In this document: positions 26,969 to 35,671 of the stretch, in pieces | How positions within the stretch are numbered: the stretch's first letter is position 1 | How the letters are laid out: every line of letters starts with the position of its first letter | NCBI GenBank assembly: GCA_041687495.1 | Contig: JAWLBR010000003.1 | Coordinates: 1-64,000, forward strand | Source: JAWLBR01 sp041687495 | GTDB taxonomy: Bacteria; Bacillota; Limnochordia; DTU087; JAAYGB01 | Direction: 5' to 3' | DNA length: 64,000 bases | Made by a program: the position numbers and the translations under genes | Notes under the pieces: model-generated | Told to the model about the DNA's origin: nothing | Database searches by the model: none | The model's input: only the letters and a program-made list of their open reading frames with translations

Positions 26969-27496
26969 ATGAGTATGCGAAGACCCCAATGCCGTCCAGG
27001 GACAATGCTCTATCGAGTCAGGCCAGGTGATACCTTTTACCGGATCGCCAGAGACGCAGGCATACCACTGGGAGAACTGATCTCTGCTAATCCGGGCGTG
27101 AACCCCGAACAGCTTCGGGTGGGGCAGTACGTATGCGTTCCTCGTAGGCGGCGTTTTCCCCGCTGCTCTCCGCGGGACACTGTTTACAGAGTCCGTCCAG
27201 GTGACACTATGTATGGGATTGCCGGCCGTTTTGGAGTCTCCTTAAGTGCTTTGCTAGACGCCAATCCGCTCACCGACCCCAACTATTTGGGAATCGGTGA
27301 AGTGATCTGCATCCCCAGACGATCTCGACCTCGGGTGTGCCCGCCGGCTGCCGGTCCGTACGTAATTAGGCCTGGAGATACCTTCTATCAGCTAGCGCGT
27401 CGATTCGGATTAACCGTACGGGAACTAATCGACGCCAATCCCGATGTGAACCCGAACGCGCTCATTGTGGGACAGACCATCTGTATTCCTGAATGA
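26969..27496 (+). CDS. Triple LysM-domain protein
   Basis: A 175-residue protein made almost wholly of three LysM repeats, each starting YRVRPGDTFY, YRVRPGDTMY or YVIRPGDTFY and ending (V/I)CVP or (I)CIP, joined by Arg/Pro-rich linkers. LysM binds N-acetylglucosamine polymers such as peptidoglycan. There is no signal peptide, which in spore formers is usual for coat or cortex morphogenesis proteins (SafA-like) made in the mother cell. The ATG at 26969 follows GGAGGG. Each repeat keeps one Cys before the terminal Pro, which could permit cross-linking. Upstream 26722-26968 shows no gene. Confidence 0.9.
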   Translation: MSMRRPQCRPGTMLYRVRPGDTFYRIARDAGIPLGELISANPGVNPEQLRVGQYVCVPRRRRFPRCSPRDTVYRVRPGDTMYGIAGRFGVSLSALLDANPLTDPNYLGIGEVICIPRRSRPRVCPPAAGPYVIRPGDTFYQLARRFGLTVRELIDANPDVNPNALIVGQTICIPE

Positions 27497-27832
27497 CCCT
27501 CTGCCCCCTTGCAGGTACTGAAGCCTTTTCACGAAGCTTGAGTGAGAAGGCTTCGTGCGCGTTCTGACCGTGCGGGTTCGAGAACGGCTTTGCGAGTGGG
27601 AGCGACACAAGTGACAGATTTATCTGTTTGTACAGGGGTTTACTCGGGTATGTAGAAACCTGGTGGTAGATATTGTCTCAACCGCTAATGCCGTTAGGTG
27701 AATGTCGCAGGTGCCCGCAAGCAGCCAAGGGAGCCAGTGACGCTGCCGGGAGTTGGGGCAAACTGGTTGGGGGATAATCCAACTGTAGTTGACATTTCTT
27801 GTTGCTAAATCACATGTAGGAGTTGGTTCTTG
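27497..27832. other. Intergenic region without gene
   Basis: No credible ORF. It holds a stem CACGAAGC/GCTTCGTG (near 27531-27557) without T-run, and TTGACA at 27789-27794 with only a poor -10 after 17 bases, a possible promoter for the reductase genes. Confidence 0.5.
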
Positions 27833-28684
27833 ATGAAGTCCTTAACCGATACTTATGTTCTGCACAATGGAGTCAAGATTCCTTGCGTCGGGTTTGGTAC
27901 TTGGCAGACACCCAACGGAGAGACCGCCGTCTCTGCGGTAAAAGACGCCCTGAAGGTAGGCTATCGGCACATTGACACCGCAGCGGGATACGGAAATGAA
28001 GAGAGTGTTGGAGTTGCGGTAAAGGAAAGCGGTATTCCCCGAAAAGAGATTTTTGTTACCAGTAAGCTGCAGAACTCCCACCATGGGTACGACCTAACTA
28101 TGCAGGCCTTTGAAGAGACTATGGCCAAGCTAGACCTGGGCTATCTAGACCTGTATCTCATCCATTGGCCAAATCCCATCAAATTCAGAGACCACTGGGA
28201 AGAAGCCAATGCGGGGACATGGAAGGCCTTTGAAGAGTTGTATGAGGCCGGAAAGATTCGTGCCATCGGCATCAGCAATTTCATGCCCCATCACATCGAT
28301 GCGCTGCTGAAGACGGCGAAGGTGGTGCCGATGGTTAATCAGATCCGCCTTTGTCCTGGAGAAACGCAGCCTGAGACCTCGCAGTACTGCCGGCAGCACA
28401 ACATATTGCTGGAGGCTTACAGCCCTCTAGGTACCGGCCAAGTATTTGAAGTGCCTGAGATGAAGACCCTGGCGGAGAAGTATGGCAAGAGTATCGCCCA
28501 GATCTGCCTGCGCTGGAGTCTGCAGATGGGGTATCTGCCGCTGCCGAAGTCTGTAACCCCATCCCGCATCAAGGAGAACGCGGAGATCTTTGACTTTGAG
28601 CTTTCTGCCGAAGACGTTGAGACCATAGCTAGCCTGAAGGATTGCTGCGGTCCGACTAAGGATCCAGACACCACCACGTTCTAG
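27833..28684 (+). CDS. Aldo/keto reductase (AKR5-like)
   Basis: A 283-residue NADPH-dependent carbonyl reductase resembling 2,5-diketogluconate/glyoxal reductases. The catalytic tetrad is visible: D48 in YRHIDTA, Y53 in AAGYGNE, K78 in TSKLQN and H111 in YLIHWP. The C-terminal LPKSVTPSRIKEN binds the NADPH phosphate. I took ATG 27833, with AGGAG ten bases upstream, over the adjacent TTG. It is followed after 14 bases by a second reductase, so both are in one operon, perhaps for sugar or reactive aldehyde reduction. Confidence 0.93.
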   Translation: MKSLTDTYVLHNGVKIPCVGFGTWQTPNGETAVSAVKDALKVGYRHIDTAAGYGNEESVGVAVKESGIPRKEIFVTSKLQNSHHGYDLTMQAFEETMAKLDLGYLDLYLIHWPNPIKFRDHWEEANAGTWKAFEELYEAGKIRAIGISNFMPHHIDALLKTAKVVPMVNQIRLCPGETQPETSQYCRQHNILLEAYSPLGTGQVFEVPEMKTLAEKYGKSIAQICLRWSLQMGYLPLPKSVTPSRIKENAEIFDFELSAEDVETIASLKDCCGPTKDPDTTTF

Positions 28685-28698
28685 AAGGGGGAGTTACA

Positions 28699-29616
28699 AT
28701 GAGGACCATCAGACTTGGCGCATCCGATCTGCAGGTACCCGTAGTTGCAGTCGGGTGTATGCGGATCTCATCGCTGGATAAGAAGCAAGCCGAGACTTTT
28801 GTCCAGACAGCGCTCGATGAAGGAGCTTACTTCTTCGACCACGCCGACATCTACGGCGGTGGCACCTGCGAGGAGATCTTCGCCGAGGCTATTCACATGA
28901 ACGATGACGTGCGGGAGAAGATCATCATTCAGTCCAAGTGCGGCATTCGCAAGGGTCTGTTCGACTTCTCCAAGGAGCATATTCTGCACTCAGTGGATGG
29001 AAGCCTAAAGCGGCTCAAGACAGACTATCTTGACGTTCTGCTGTTGCATCGCCCAGATGCCTTAGTGGAGCCGGAGGAAGTAGCAGAGGCCTTTGATGTG
29101 CTGCAGAGCAGCGGCAAGGTTCGGCACTTTGGAGTGTCCAACCAAAACTCCATGCAGATGGAGCTGTTGCGAAAGTCCCTCCATCATCCTATTGTCGCAA
29201 ATCAGCTGCAGTTTGGTATCGCCCACGCCACGATGGTGAGTGCAGGTATCAACGTCAACATGCAAAATGATTCGGCGGTCAATCGGGATGGTAGCGTACT
29301 TGACTACTGCAGACTCAATGATATCACCGTTCAGCCCTGGTCACCTTTCCAATATGGCTTCTTCGAAGGCGTATTTCTAGGCAGCGACAAATTCCCAGAG
29401 TTGAACCAGAAGATCGATGAGATTGCGGGCAAATACCAGGTGTCAAACACCACCATCGCCATCGCATGGATCCTGCGCCATCCCGCCAACATGCAGCCCA
29501 TCGTAGGAACTATGAATGTGAATAGACTCAAGGACTGCTGCAAGGCTGCCGATATCCGCCTCACCCGTGAGGAATGGTACGAGATCTATCGGGCGGCAGG
29601 GAATGTACTGCCGTAA
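28699..29616 (+). CDS. Aldo/keto reductase (YdhF-like)
   Basis: A 305-residue aldo/keto reductase of the YdhF branch. D47 in FFDHADIYG, Y52 in the same motif, K80 in QSKCGI and H117 in LLLHRPD give the catalytic tetrad. The long central loop (VSAGINVNMQNDSAVN then WSPFQYG) is characteristic of YdhF. Start ATG follows GGGGGAG. It is the last gene of the operon, ended by the terminator at 29695-29725. Confidence 0.93.
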   Translation: MRTIRLGASDLQVPVVAVGCMRISSLDKKQAETFVQTALDEGAYFFDHADIYGGGTCEEIFAEAIHMNDDVREKIIIQSKCGIRKGLFDFSKEHILHSVDGSLKRLKTDYLDVLLLHRPDALVEPEEVAEAFDVLQSSGKVRHFGVSNQNSMQMELLRKSLHHPIVANQLQFGIAHATMVSAGINVNMQNDSAVNRDGSVLDYCRLNDITVQPWSPFQYGFFEGVFLGSDKFPELNQKIDEIAGKYQVSNTTIAIAWILRHPANMQPIVGTMNVNRLKDCCKAADIRLTREEWYEIYRAAGNVLP

Positions 29617-29694
29617 ACAGAGCGGTAACCAGAGAGTGTTGAGAACCTCGGGAGCTGTCGTATTGGGGCAGAATAGGTAAGCTAGGGGGACAAG

Positions 29695-29725
29695 GGAGCA
29701 CCTGACATTGGTGCTCCTTTCTTTT
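29695..29725 (+). terminator. Terminator of the reductase operon
   Basis: GGAGCACC, loop TGACATT, GGTGCTCC, then TTTCTTTT. Confidence 0.92.
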
Positions 29726-29804
29726 GACCTTTAGTCTTGCTGTCCAGACATTTTCTAGCCATAACCCAGGGGAATCTCGGCGTTAATTGGCGCCTTTATG
29801 AGCA

Positions 29805-31688
29805 TCAGCCCATACTGATCTCTATCGTATGCTTCCCTGAATCCATGGCAGCAACTGCCCGCAGGTTTAGCCTGAATAGTTTGTCTCCCCAAATATCCCT
29901 CATTGCTTCATCGTCTAGAGGTATGGGCTCGGGCGATGCCTCAAACATGTCCCCATCGTAGCGGATAATCACTTTTCTTCGGTTCTCGCCTTGCAGCACA
30001 ATCTTCCCCGGTGTCTCGACTTGGGGAAGGTGCGGGCTCATCAATATGAGCGTAATCTCATTTATAGCACGCTGTAGTTGAAACTTATCTGTAATTTCGA
30101 CGCGGGGGCGTGGGCCACGGATCAAACTAAATGTACGAATCCAGCCCTTGATTTCAGCTGATTCTGGGTAGGCTCCTGCAATGTTCATCGATAGTGTAGT
30201 AAACTTCTCCTCTTGGTGGTAATCGATTTCGCCAGGGCGATACTGTCGTCCATCCTTCTGCTGCACTCCGTTCACCATAGGTACATTGTGGTACGCTGAT
30301 TGCATCGCCCAGATATTATAGCGCTCCGCAAAGAACGACTTTGCAGTATAAGTCAGTACTCCGGGATCGACAACCATTGGGGTACCGTCACAGTATACGA
30401 TGAAACTGCCAATGTCATTGTGGTTGTGGCTTTCGGCGTTGTGTCCCCCCTTGGCGGCAAGGTATAGGCCTTTAGGTGTCCCCTCGTGCTCCCGGGCAAC
30501 CATCATCTGTGTCTCGGCGAGCCAGGCATCCCTGATGTAGGGCGATTCACCGTTGTCGTTCTCCATTTCTCTGTAGCTAAATAGAGCATGTAGGAGACGG
30601 AACATGTCCCCGAATTCTTGGGTAGTTGAGTTTTCTCCCGACCTTTTAAGCACCGCTGTTCCCAAGCCACATAGTCTAGCGTCGCCAATCCGGCGGCCAA
30701 ATCGATAGGTCAGTTCGGCGGGGATATTTATCTTGGCGGGACTGTCGGCGAAGTTGACGTAATAGGAGTCAGCGATGAACGCCTTGTAGATATAGCGACC
30801 TATCTGCTTAATAAGGGCATTTTGGTAGACATCGATTTTGGCCTCAGATGCACTGTGAAGCAGCTCAAGGCAATCAAGCAGCTTCCCTCCTGCATACGTC
30901 CAGTACTTTGGCCCTTCCTCACAACCGCCATCTGTGGGAAGGCGGTGGATGTAGCTATCCAGGCTGCGCATGACCTTTGCCACTGCTTGTACACGGCGTT
31001 GTGGATCATTCTCCAGAAGCAAAAAAGCTGCTAGGCAATTTGAGTTGCACCACGGATTCCAGTTGTTGAGCATCGGTTCCTGATTGAAACCCATCCACCA
31101 GAAATCGGTTCGGCGCAGATATGGATCAAGGACACGTCTCTTGACTTCAAGAGAGATGCGCTCGCAGACCATGATGCTGATTAAGTCGAGCTTGGACTTG
31201 AGCAGGTAGTATGTCCAGGCGAGTAAGGCTGCAGTCTCAGCGGAAAACAGTTCAATAATCTGATCAGACACATCCGGAAGTGGATCGTGCCTTTTCATCA
31301 TGTACCCATTTCCGGGAATGCCCCAAAAGGTTTCCTCGCAGATACACCAGATCCCATTGATAATGTCATCCAAAAAACGCCCGTGATGCTCGATACATTC
31401 TGCGACTACCAGGGAAGCTAAGTCCTGCCTTCTTTGCCACGAAATGGTGTCATATCTATTCCGATTGCCCGTCCTACTGTAATCCATATATTGAGTCGCG
31501 GTGATGGTTGGCCAAGAGTGGTTTAGTCTCTTCATTCCTTGCTTAACCCAAAACCTCTTCAGCGACAGCGGCAATGTATCCCACTGCTCCCGCTCCTCGA
31601 TGGTCGGAAATGGCCTGTAAGCTTCTCGTGGTACCAGGATTTCCTCCAGGCTTTCGGTATCATAGCGTTCTAGTAACACCAACATCAT
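29805..31688 (-). CDS. Heparinase II/III-like polysaccharide lyase
   Basis: About 627 residues. An N-terminal helical toroid (rich in Trp, e.g. NNWNPWCNSNCLA) precedes the heparinase II/III domain with the diagnostic ESHNHNDIGSFIVY and PMVVDPG. Such enzymes cleave uronate-containing polysaccharides (heparin, heparan, alginate, ulvan-like) by beta-elimination. There is no signal peptide, so it probably works on imported oligosaccharides in the cytoplasm. The frame opens at a TTG (31697); the ATGs at 31688 and 31685 follow GAGGGTTTGAAGGG and are likelier. It stands alone but fits with the sulfatase at 37622. Confidence 0.88.
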   Translation of the reverse strand: MMLVLLERYDTESLEEILVPREAYRPFPTIEEREQWDTLPLSLKRFWVKQGMKRLNHSWPTITATQYMDYSRTGNRNRYDTISWQRRQDLASLVVAECIEHHGRFLDDIINGIWCICEETFWGIPGNGYMMKRHDPLPDVSDQIIELFSAETAALLAWTYYLLKSKLDLISIMVCERISLEVKRRVLDPYLRRTDFWWMGFNQEPMLNNWNPWCNSNCLAAFLLLENDPQRRVQAVAKVMRSLDSYIHRLPTDGGCEEGPKYWTYAGGKLLDCLELLHSASEAKIDVYQNALIKQIGRYIYKAFIADSYYVNFADSPAKINIPAELTYRFGRRIGDARLCGLGTAVLKRSGENSTTQEFGDMFRLLHALFSYREMENDNGESPYIRDAWLAETQMMVAREHEGTPKGLYLAAKGGHNAESHNHNDIGSFIVYCDGTPMVVDPGVLTYTAKSFFAERYNIWAMQSAYHNVPMVNGVQQKDGRQYRPGEIDYHQEEKFTTLSMNIAGAYPESAEIKGWIRTFSLIRGPRPRVEITDKFQLQRAINEITLILMSPHLPQVETPGKIVLQGENRRKVIIRYDGDMFEASPEPIPLDDEAMRDIWGDKLFRLNLRAVAAMDSGKHTIEISMG

Positions 31689-31880
31689 TCCCTTCAAACC
31701 CTCAACTCCACATGAGGTCGCAATCCTTGTAGATGATGCATTCCTGTCCTGCCATCGGGGTTCCTGTGGGAAGAGAGAACTTTGGTCGGGATGTCTCTCA
31801 GGAAAAGGATCCGTTCCTCAGGTATGGTATAAGTTCACAAAGGAGATTGGTCATTTTCGAGGGGAGCTGGATTCGGAGTT

Positions 31881-32666
31881 ATGAGTGACATAAGCAGATG
31901 CGACAACGTGCAGCAATTCTACGATCAGTTGGCCGACAAGTATCATCAGATTTTTGCTGACTGGAGGTCAGCGGTAGTAGCGCAGGGGAGAATTCTCGAC
32001 GATGTGATCCGCCGATACGTTAGCAAGGACAAGCTGAGCATTTTGGATTGCTCCTGCGGCATTGGGACCCAGGCTATTGGGTTGGCGTTGAAGGGACACC
32101 AGGTGTCTGCCAGCGATATCAGTGCCAAAGAGGTAGAGCGAGCTCAGGCAGAATCGAAGAGTTTTGGCGTCGAAGTTGCCTATCGGCAGGCGGACATGCG
32201 ACAGCTTGCCTTTGAAGTCCCTGGTCAATTCGATGCGGTGATCTCTTGCGACAATGCGCTGCCTCATCTCCTAACTGATGCGGACCTGAATCAGGCCGTG
32301 AAGAGTATGTGGGCAAAGCTTGAGCCCGGTGGACTGCTCTTGGTCAGCATCAGAGACTACGATGGTCTCGGGGATCAAAAGCCAAAACTCGGTTCGACGG
32401 GTGTGTTTCAGGAAACTGATGGCATGAGAGCTCGTTTCCAGGTGTGGGAGTGGCACGACGGCGAGACATACACAGTTCATCAGTTTCTTCTGGAGCAAGA
32501 GGGTCGCGACTGGGCCACATCACACTATGAGACAACCTACAGAGCACTGAAAAGGAAAACACTGTCGGAGCTTCTTTCCCAGGCAGGATTCACCGGAATC
32601 GAATGGTTGATGCCCGAACAGTCAGGCTACTACCAGCCCATTGTGGTGGCGCGCAAGGCTCTGTAG
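31881..32666 (+). CDS. Class I SAM-dependent methyltransferase
   Basis: A 261-residue cytoplasmic enzyme. Motif I LDCSCGIGTQAIGLA binds S-adenosylmethionine, followed by VSASDIS (acidic residue for the ribose) and a motif IV-like FDAVISCDNALPHLL. The layout resembles glycine/sarcosine and small-molecule N-methyltransferases. ATG follows GAGGGGAG with somewhat long spacing. The substrate cannot be told. Confidence 0.87.
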   Translation: MSDISRCDNVQQFYDQLADKYHQIFADWRSAVVAQGRILDDVIRRYVSKDKLSILDCSCGIGTQAIGLALKGHQVSASDISAKEVERAQAESKSFGVEVAYRQADMRQLAFEVPGQFDAVISCDNALPHLLTDADLNQAVKSMWAKLEPGGLLLVSIRDYDGLGDQKPKLGSTGVFQETDGMRARFQVWEWHDGETYTVHQFLLEQEGRDWATSHYETTYRALKRKTLSELLSQAGFTGIEWLMPEQSGYYQPIVVARKAL

Positions 32667-32812
32667 GGCTGCAAGTAACGAAGCCGCCGTGAATCCGCAG
32701 ACCTTCTACAAAGCCTGTAGGTTCAGCAAGGAATATCTGCCTCGCGGCATGGAATTCTAGGGGCAACGGCGGTGTCGCGGCGTTCTTTGGGAGATCTCGG
32801 GAGGACTCACAG

Positions 32813-33277
32813 ATGCAGCACAGAGAGCATGGAAAACTCATCAGGGAATTGAAAAGCCTTAAGGGTGAAATCGGCAGCAAGCAGGCAAAGCGGCTCAATC
32901 TGAAGCTTTTGCAGAGTGCCGCGAACAAAATGCGAAGCTTTGCCATTGACTGCAACGAGTGCGAAAAACACCTCGAAGACCTAACTGGTCATGTAGAACT
33001 CATCAGGAGTAGGCACGGGAAGCTAGAAAGACGTGAACTCCGACAGCATCAACGTCTGCTAAACGGAATTGTCCTTCACATGCGAAAAAAGCACAAGCTG
33101 GTGGCCGAAGGGTACTATTCGGGCGTAGGGATGTCCTTTGGCATGAGCCTTGGGCTAGGAATAGGACTTGGGATGTTTGGCAACCCCGCTGTCGGTATAG
33201 CCGTTGGATTAGCTGCCGGTATAGGTGTTGGAGCTGCCCTAGATAACAACGCCAAGAAGAAAGGAAGGGTAATCTAG
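32813..33277 (+). CDS. Unknown protein with glycine-zipper membrane segment
   Basis: A 154-residue protein with no family I recognise. Residues 1-95 are highly charged and helical, probably coiled coil (HREHGKLIRELKSLKGEI; HGKLERRELRQHQRLL). Residues about 102-145 are a Gly-rich hydrophobic region (GVGMSFGMSLGLGIGLGM and GIAVGLAAGIGVGAAL), a glycine-zipper pattern that packs tightly in membranes, followed by a basic tail KKKGRVI. There is no signal peptide. Its stop overlaps the GTG of the nucleotidyltransferase gene by one base, so the two are translationally coupled with the kinase behind. Upstream GGGAGATCTCGGGAGGA supports the start. Confidence 0.75.
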   Translation: MQHREHGKLIRELKSLKGEIGSKQAKRLNLKLLQSAANKMRSFAIDCNECEKHLEDLTGHVELIRSRHGKLERRELRQHQRLLNGIVLHMRKKHKLVAEGYYSGVGMSFGMSLGLGIGLGMFGNPAVGIAVGLAAGIGVGAALDNNAKKKGRVI

Positions 33278-34350
33278 TGTTTCCAGCTGATTGGTTTTTG
33301 GCTCGGATGAGCAGGCGAAATGACATAATTGTTCGGTGGGCAGTCACCAAAATCGAGAGAGAGTACAAGGATGATGTGAGCCTGCTTCTGATGTACGGTT
33401 CATATGAAAACGGTACAGCTAACCCACTGTCGGATGTGGACTTGTACTTCATACCCAAGACCCAGCGTGCCTACGAATTAAGCACGACTTTCATCGTGGA
33501 AGGGATCGGCTATGATCTGTTCCCAATGTCGTGGGAAAGGGTAGAAGGGTTGGCCGAGCTCAATGAACACCTCACCCCGTGCGTGGGTAACGTGAAGGTT
33601 TTGTACTGCAGCTCACAGGCCGATCGGGACAGGTTTGAGCAACTGCAGCACACCCTAAAGGTGAATCTGGCCAACAAAGGGTTTGTTTTGAACAAGGCCT
33701 CCGAAAGGCTGGACTCGGCGGTGGAACTGTACGGAAAGATGCACTTTGAAGAGGATCTTTCCCGACTAAGGACAACCGCCGGGTATATAAGCATGTTTCT
33801 GGCTGATGCAGTTGCCTATGCCAACCACACTTACTTTATCCGTGGGCTTAAGAAGCAACTAGAGGATCTGGGAAACATGAAAAGTCTCCCAGATAGATTC
33901 CTGCACCTGTATCAGTCGGTGGTCAAGGCGCGCACTGATCACGAGTTAAGGCAGTCCTGCGGTGAAATGATTAGGACTACCAAGGCATTCTTGGCTGACA
34001 GTTTGCGGGAACTAGAAGTGAAGACCACTGAACCCGACTATCAAGCCTTGGCGGAGCTGTATCAGGAGATCATTTCCACGTGGAATAAGATCCGGGTGGC
34101 TTGCGACTCAGAAGATGCCGTGTCAGCTTATCTATCAGGGACATGCCTTCAAGATGAGCTAGATACAGTGATCCCCGAGAACGATGGCCGATTTGACCTG
34201 ATGGGTGCCTATGACGCGGCAAATCTAGGACAGTTTAAGGAGCGGGCTGCATTAGTACAGAAGGCGTTCGTCCAGCTGATCGAGCAGGGTGGCGGGAGCA
34301 TCTTAGCGTATGACACAGTTGAGGATTTCCAAAACAAGATGGGGGAGTAA
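33277..34350 (+). CDS. Nucleotidyltransferase-domain protein
   Basis: A 357-residue protein with an N-terminal NTase fold: MYGSYENGTANPLSDVDLYF at about 39-58 holds GS and the DxD carboxylates D53 and D55. The C-terminal two thirds are helical, like the substrate or dimer domain of kanamycin nucleotidyltransferases or of HEPN-type partners. GTG start with AAGGAAGGG upstream. It overlaps the membrane protein gene by one base and is followed seven bases later by an APH-like kinase. Either an antibiotic-modifying pair or a small regulatory module is possible. Confidence 0.82.
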   Translation: MFPADWFLARMSRRNDIIVRWAVTKIEREYKDDVSLLLMYGSYENGTANPLSDVDLYFIPKTQRAYELSTTFIVEGIGYDLFPMSWERVEGLAELNEHLTPCVGNVKVLYCSSQADRDRFEQLQHTLKVNLANKGFVLNKASERLDSAVELYGKMHFEEDLSRLRTTAGYISMFLADAVAYANHTYFIRGLKKQLEDLGNMKSLPDRFLHLYQSVVKARTDHELRQSCGEMIRTTKAFLADSLRELEVKTTEPDYQALAELYQEIISTWNKIRVACDSEDAVSAYLSGTCLQDELDTVIPENDGRFDLMGAYDAANLGQFKERAALVQKAFVQLIEQGGGSILAYDTVEDFQNKMGE

Positions 34351-34357
34351 AAGCAAT

Positions 34358-35404
34358 ATGAGCAGAGCAGAAGCCGTTAGGTTCAGGCAATGTACCCAGG
34401 AAGCTCCTGAGATCCTGCAGCAGCACTATGGATTACAACTGCGTAGCTTGGATAAGCTGGATCGAGGCAGCGCCCACGGCGTACTTAAGCTGGATACCTC
34501 CTCCGGGCGGTTTGTGCTGAAGTGGTACGATCCAGATATCGCCGACCTAGACACATTGACTCGGACCTTGAGGGGCAATCAACAGGCCGAGAGGCATGGA
34601 ATCCCGGTGGCTCCAGCGATTCCAAACGTGAACAATGAGTTGGTGACGCCAGTTGCACGGGGCTGGTATGTACTCTATCGGCACATTGAAGGGCGACTCT
34701 TGGACGAAGGCCTGTTTAATCAACGGTCGGCACAAAGCTTCGGCGCAACTATTGGAATGTTGCAGACGGCCATGGCTGAACTGGATGAAAGGGATCTGGT
34801 GGGAGATTTTAACTGGGAGATGAGAGTTGATTGGGGTTACCGCTACCTACAGGGTAAGCTGGAAACAGCGGAAAGTAGTGCTGACCCCCGGGCTCAGATC
34901 GCCGCAGCGGCAATCCGCCGCCATTTGGAGACGTTTGTTAGCTGCACCGAGGCCATGGCTTCAGTGGAACGGTTGCCCGTACAGTGGGTTCACGGCGACT
35001 GCAACCCAGGGAACTTTCTGTTTGCCTCCGACGACACTGTTGCCGCCGTGCTTGATTTTGACAATGTTTCGAGGTTTCCCCAGGGATATGACTTTATGTA
35101 CGGGTTAAACCAATCTTTCCGGGATTCCAGGCCGCTAGTCAGCCAATCTCTCAGTGCATACCTAAGCCAGACAAAGCCAGTTCGGCAAGATGTTGTCGCG
35201 TACCCGAGCATGTGGCTCTATTGCAGCATGTTGAACATGTATCCAATGGATAATCAGGACGCCACTCCAGAGGATTACCAGAAGCATTGGGATGACTATC
35301 GAGCGGATGTTGGCTGGTGGGTCTCTCGCATTGATGAAATGTCCCGTTTCTTCGGTGCTGTTTATGACGAGTGGTTACGAAAGCAGCCCCCGGCGGCCCA
35401 GTGA
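34358..35404 (+). CDS. APH/CotS-like phosphotransferase
   Basis: A 348-residue protein kinase-fold phosphotransferase: catalytic loop VHGDCNPGN at 211-219, metal motif VLDFDNVSRF at 231-240, and an N-lobe FVLKWYDPD with the ATP-binding lysine. It resembles aminoglycoside phosphotransferases and the CotS/YsxE spore kinases. The frame extends back to 34310 within the previous gene, but the ATG at 34358 follows GGGGGAGTAAAAGCAAT. Third gene of the 32813-35404 operon; ends at the terminator near 35445. Confidence 0.85.
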   Translation: MSRAEAVRFRQCTQEAPEILQQHYGLQLRSLDKLDRGSAHGVLKLDTSSGRFVLKWYDPDIADLDTLTRTLRGNQQAERHGIPVAPAIPNVNNELVTPVARGWYVLYRHIEGRLLDEGLFNQRSAQSFGATIGMLQTAMAELDERDLVGDFNWEMRVDWGYRYLQGKLETAESSADPRAQIAAAAIRRHLETFVSCTEAMASVERLPVQWVHGDCNPGNFLFASDDTVAAVLDFDNVSRFPQGYDFMYGLNQSFRDSRPLVSQSLSAYLSQTKPVRQDVVAYPSMWLYCSMLNMYPMDNQDATPEDYQKHWDDYRADVGWWVSRIDEMSRFFGAVYDEWLRKQPPAAQ

Positions 35405-35444
35405 GTGGTTGGCTGATGGCGCTGCGATGAGGAGAAAAGTAACT

Positions 35445-35485
35445 AAAGCCTCTGCGATGTGTTCATGGCGGAGGCTTTGCTGTTT
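35445..35485 (+). terminator. Terminator of the NTase-kinase operon
   Basis: AAAGCCTC (35445-35452) pairs with GAGGCTTT (35471-35478); the tail GCTGTTTCCC is only moderately T-rich. Confidence 0.6.
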
Positions 35486-35553
35486 CCCCGTACGGTGCTG
35501 CTCCAGGCCGATGGCCACAGCGTGGTGTGGGATAATTTTACGAAAGACCCAGC

Positions 35554-35582
35554 TGAAGAGGGACCGTTTTAGGTGCTATAAT
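35554..35582 (+). promoter_or_regulatory. Likely ftsH promoter (extended -10)
   Basis: TGCTATAAT with a perfect TATAAT at 35577-35582 and the extended TG; the -35 position 17 bases upstream (TGAAGA) is weak, as is usual for extended -10 promoters. Start about 35589, 83 bases ahead of ftsH. Confidence 0.65.
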
Positions 35583-35671
35583 GAAAGAGGACGAGAAGGC
35601 GTAATTATTTGTTACAGTGCCTTTTTGAAGATGGCGCGCACCAAATTGGCATCATATAAGGAGAACGGTCA

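Noticed and set aside
27540..27600. tRNA-like GGTTCGAGAAC segment
   Set aside because: A T-arm-like piece only; no acceptor, D or anticodon stems can be paired around it.
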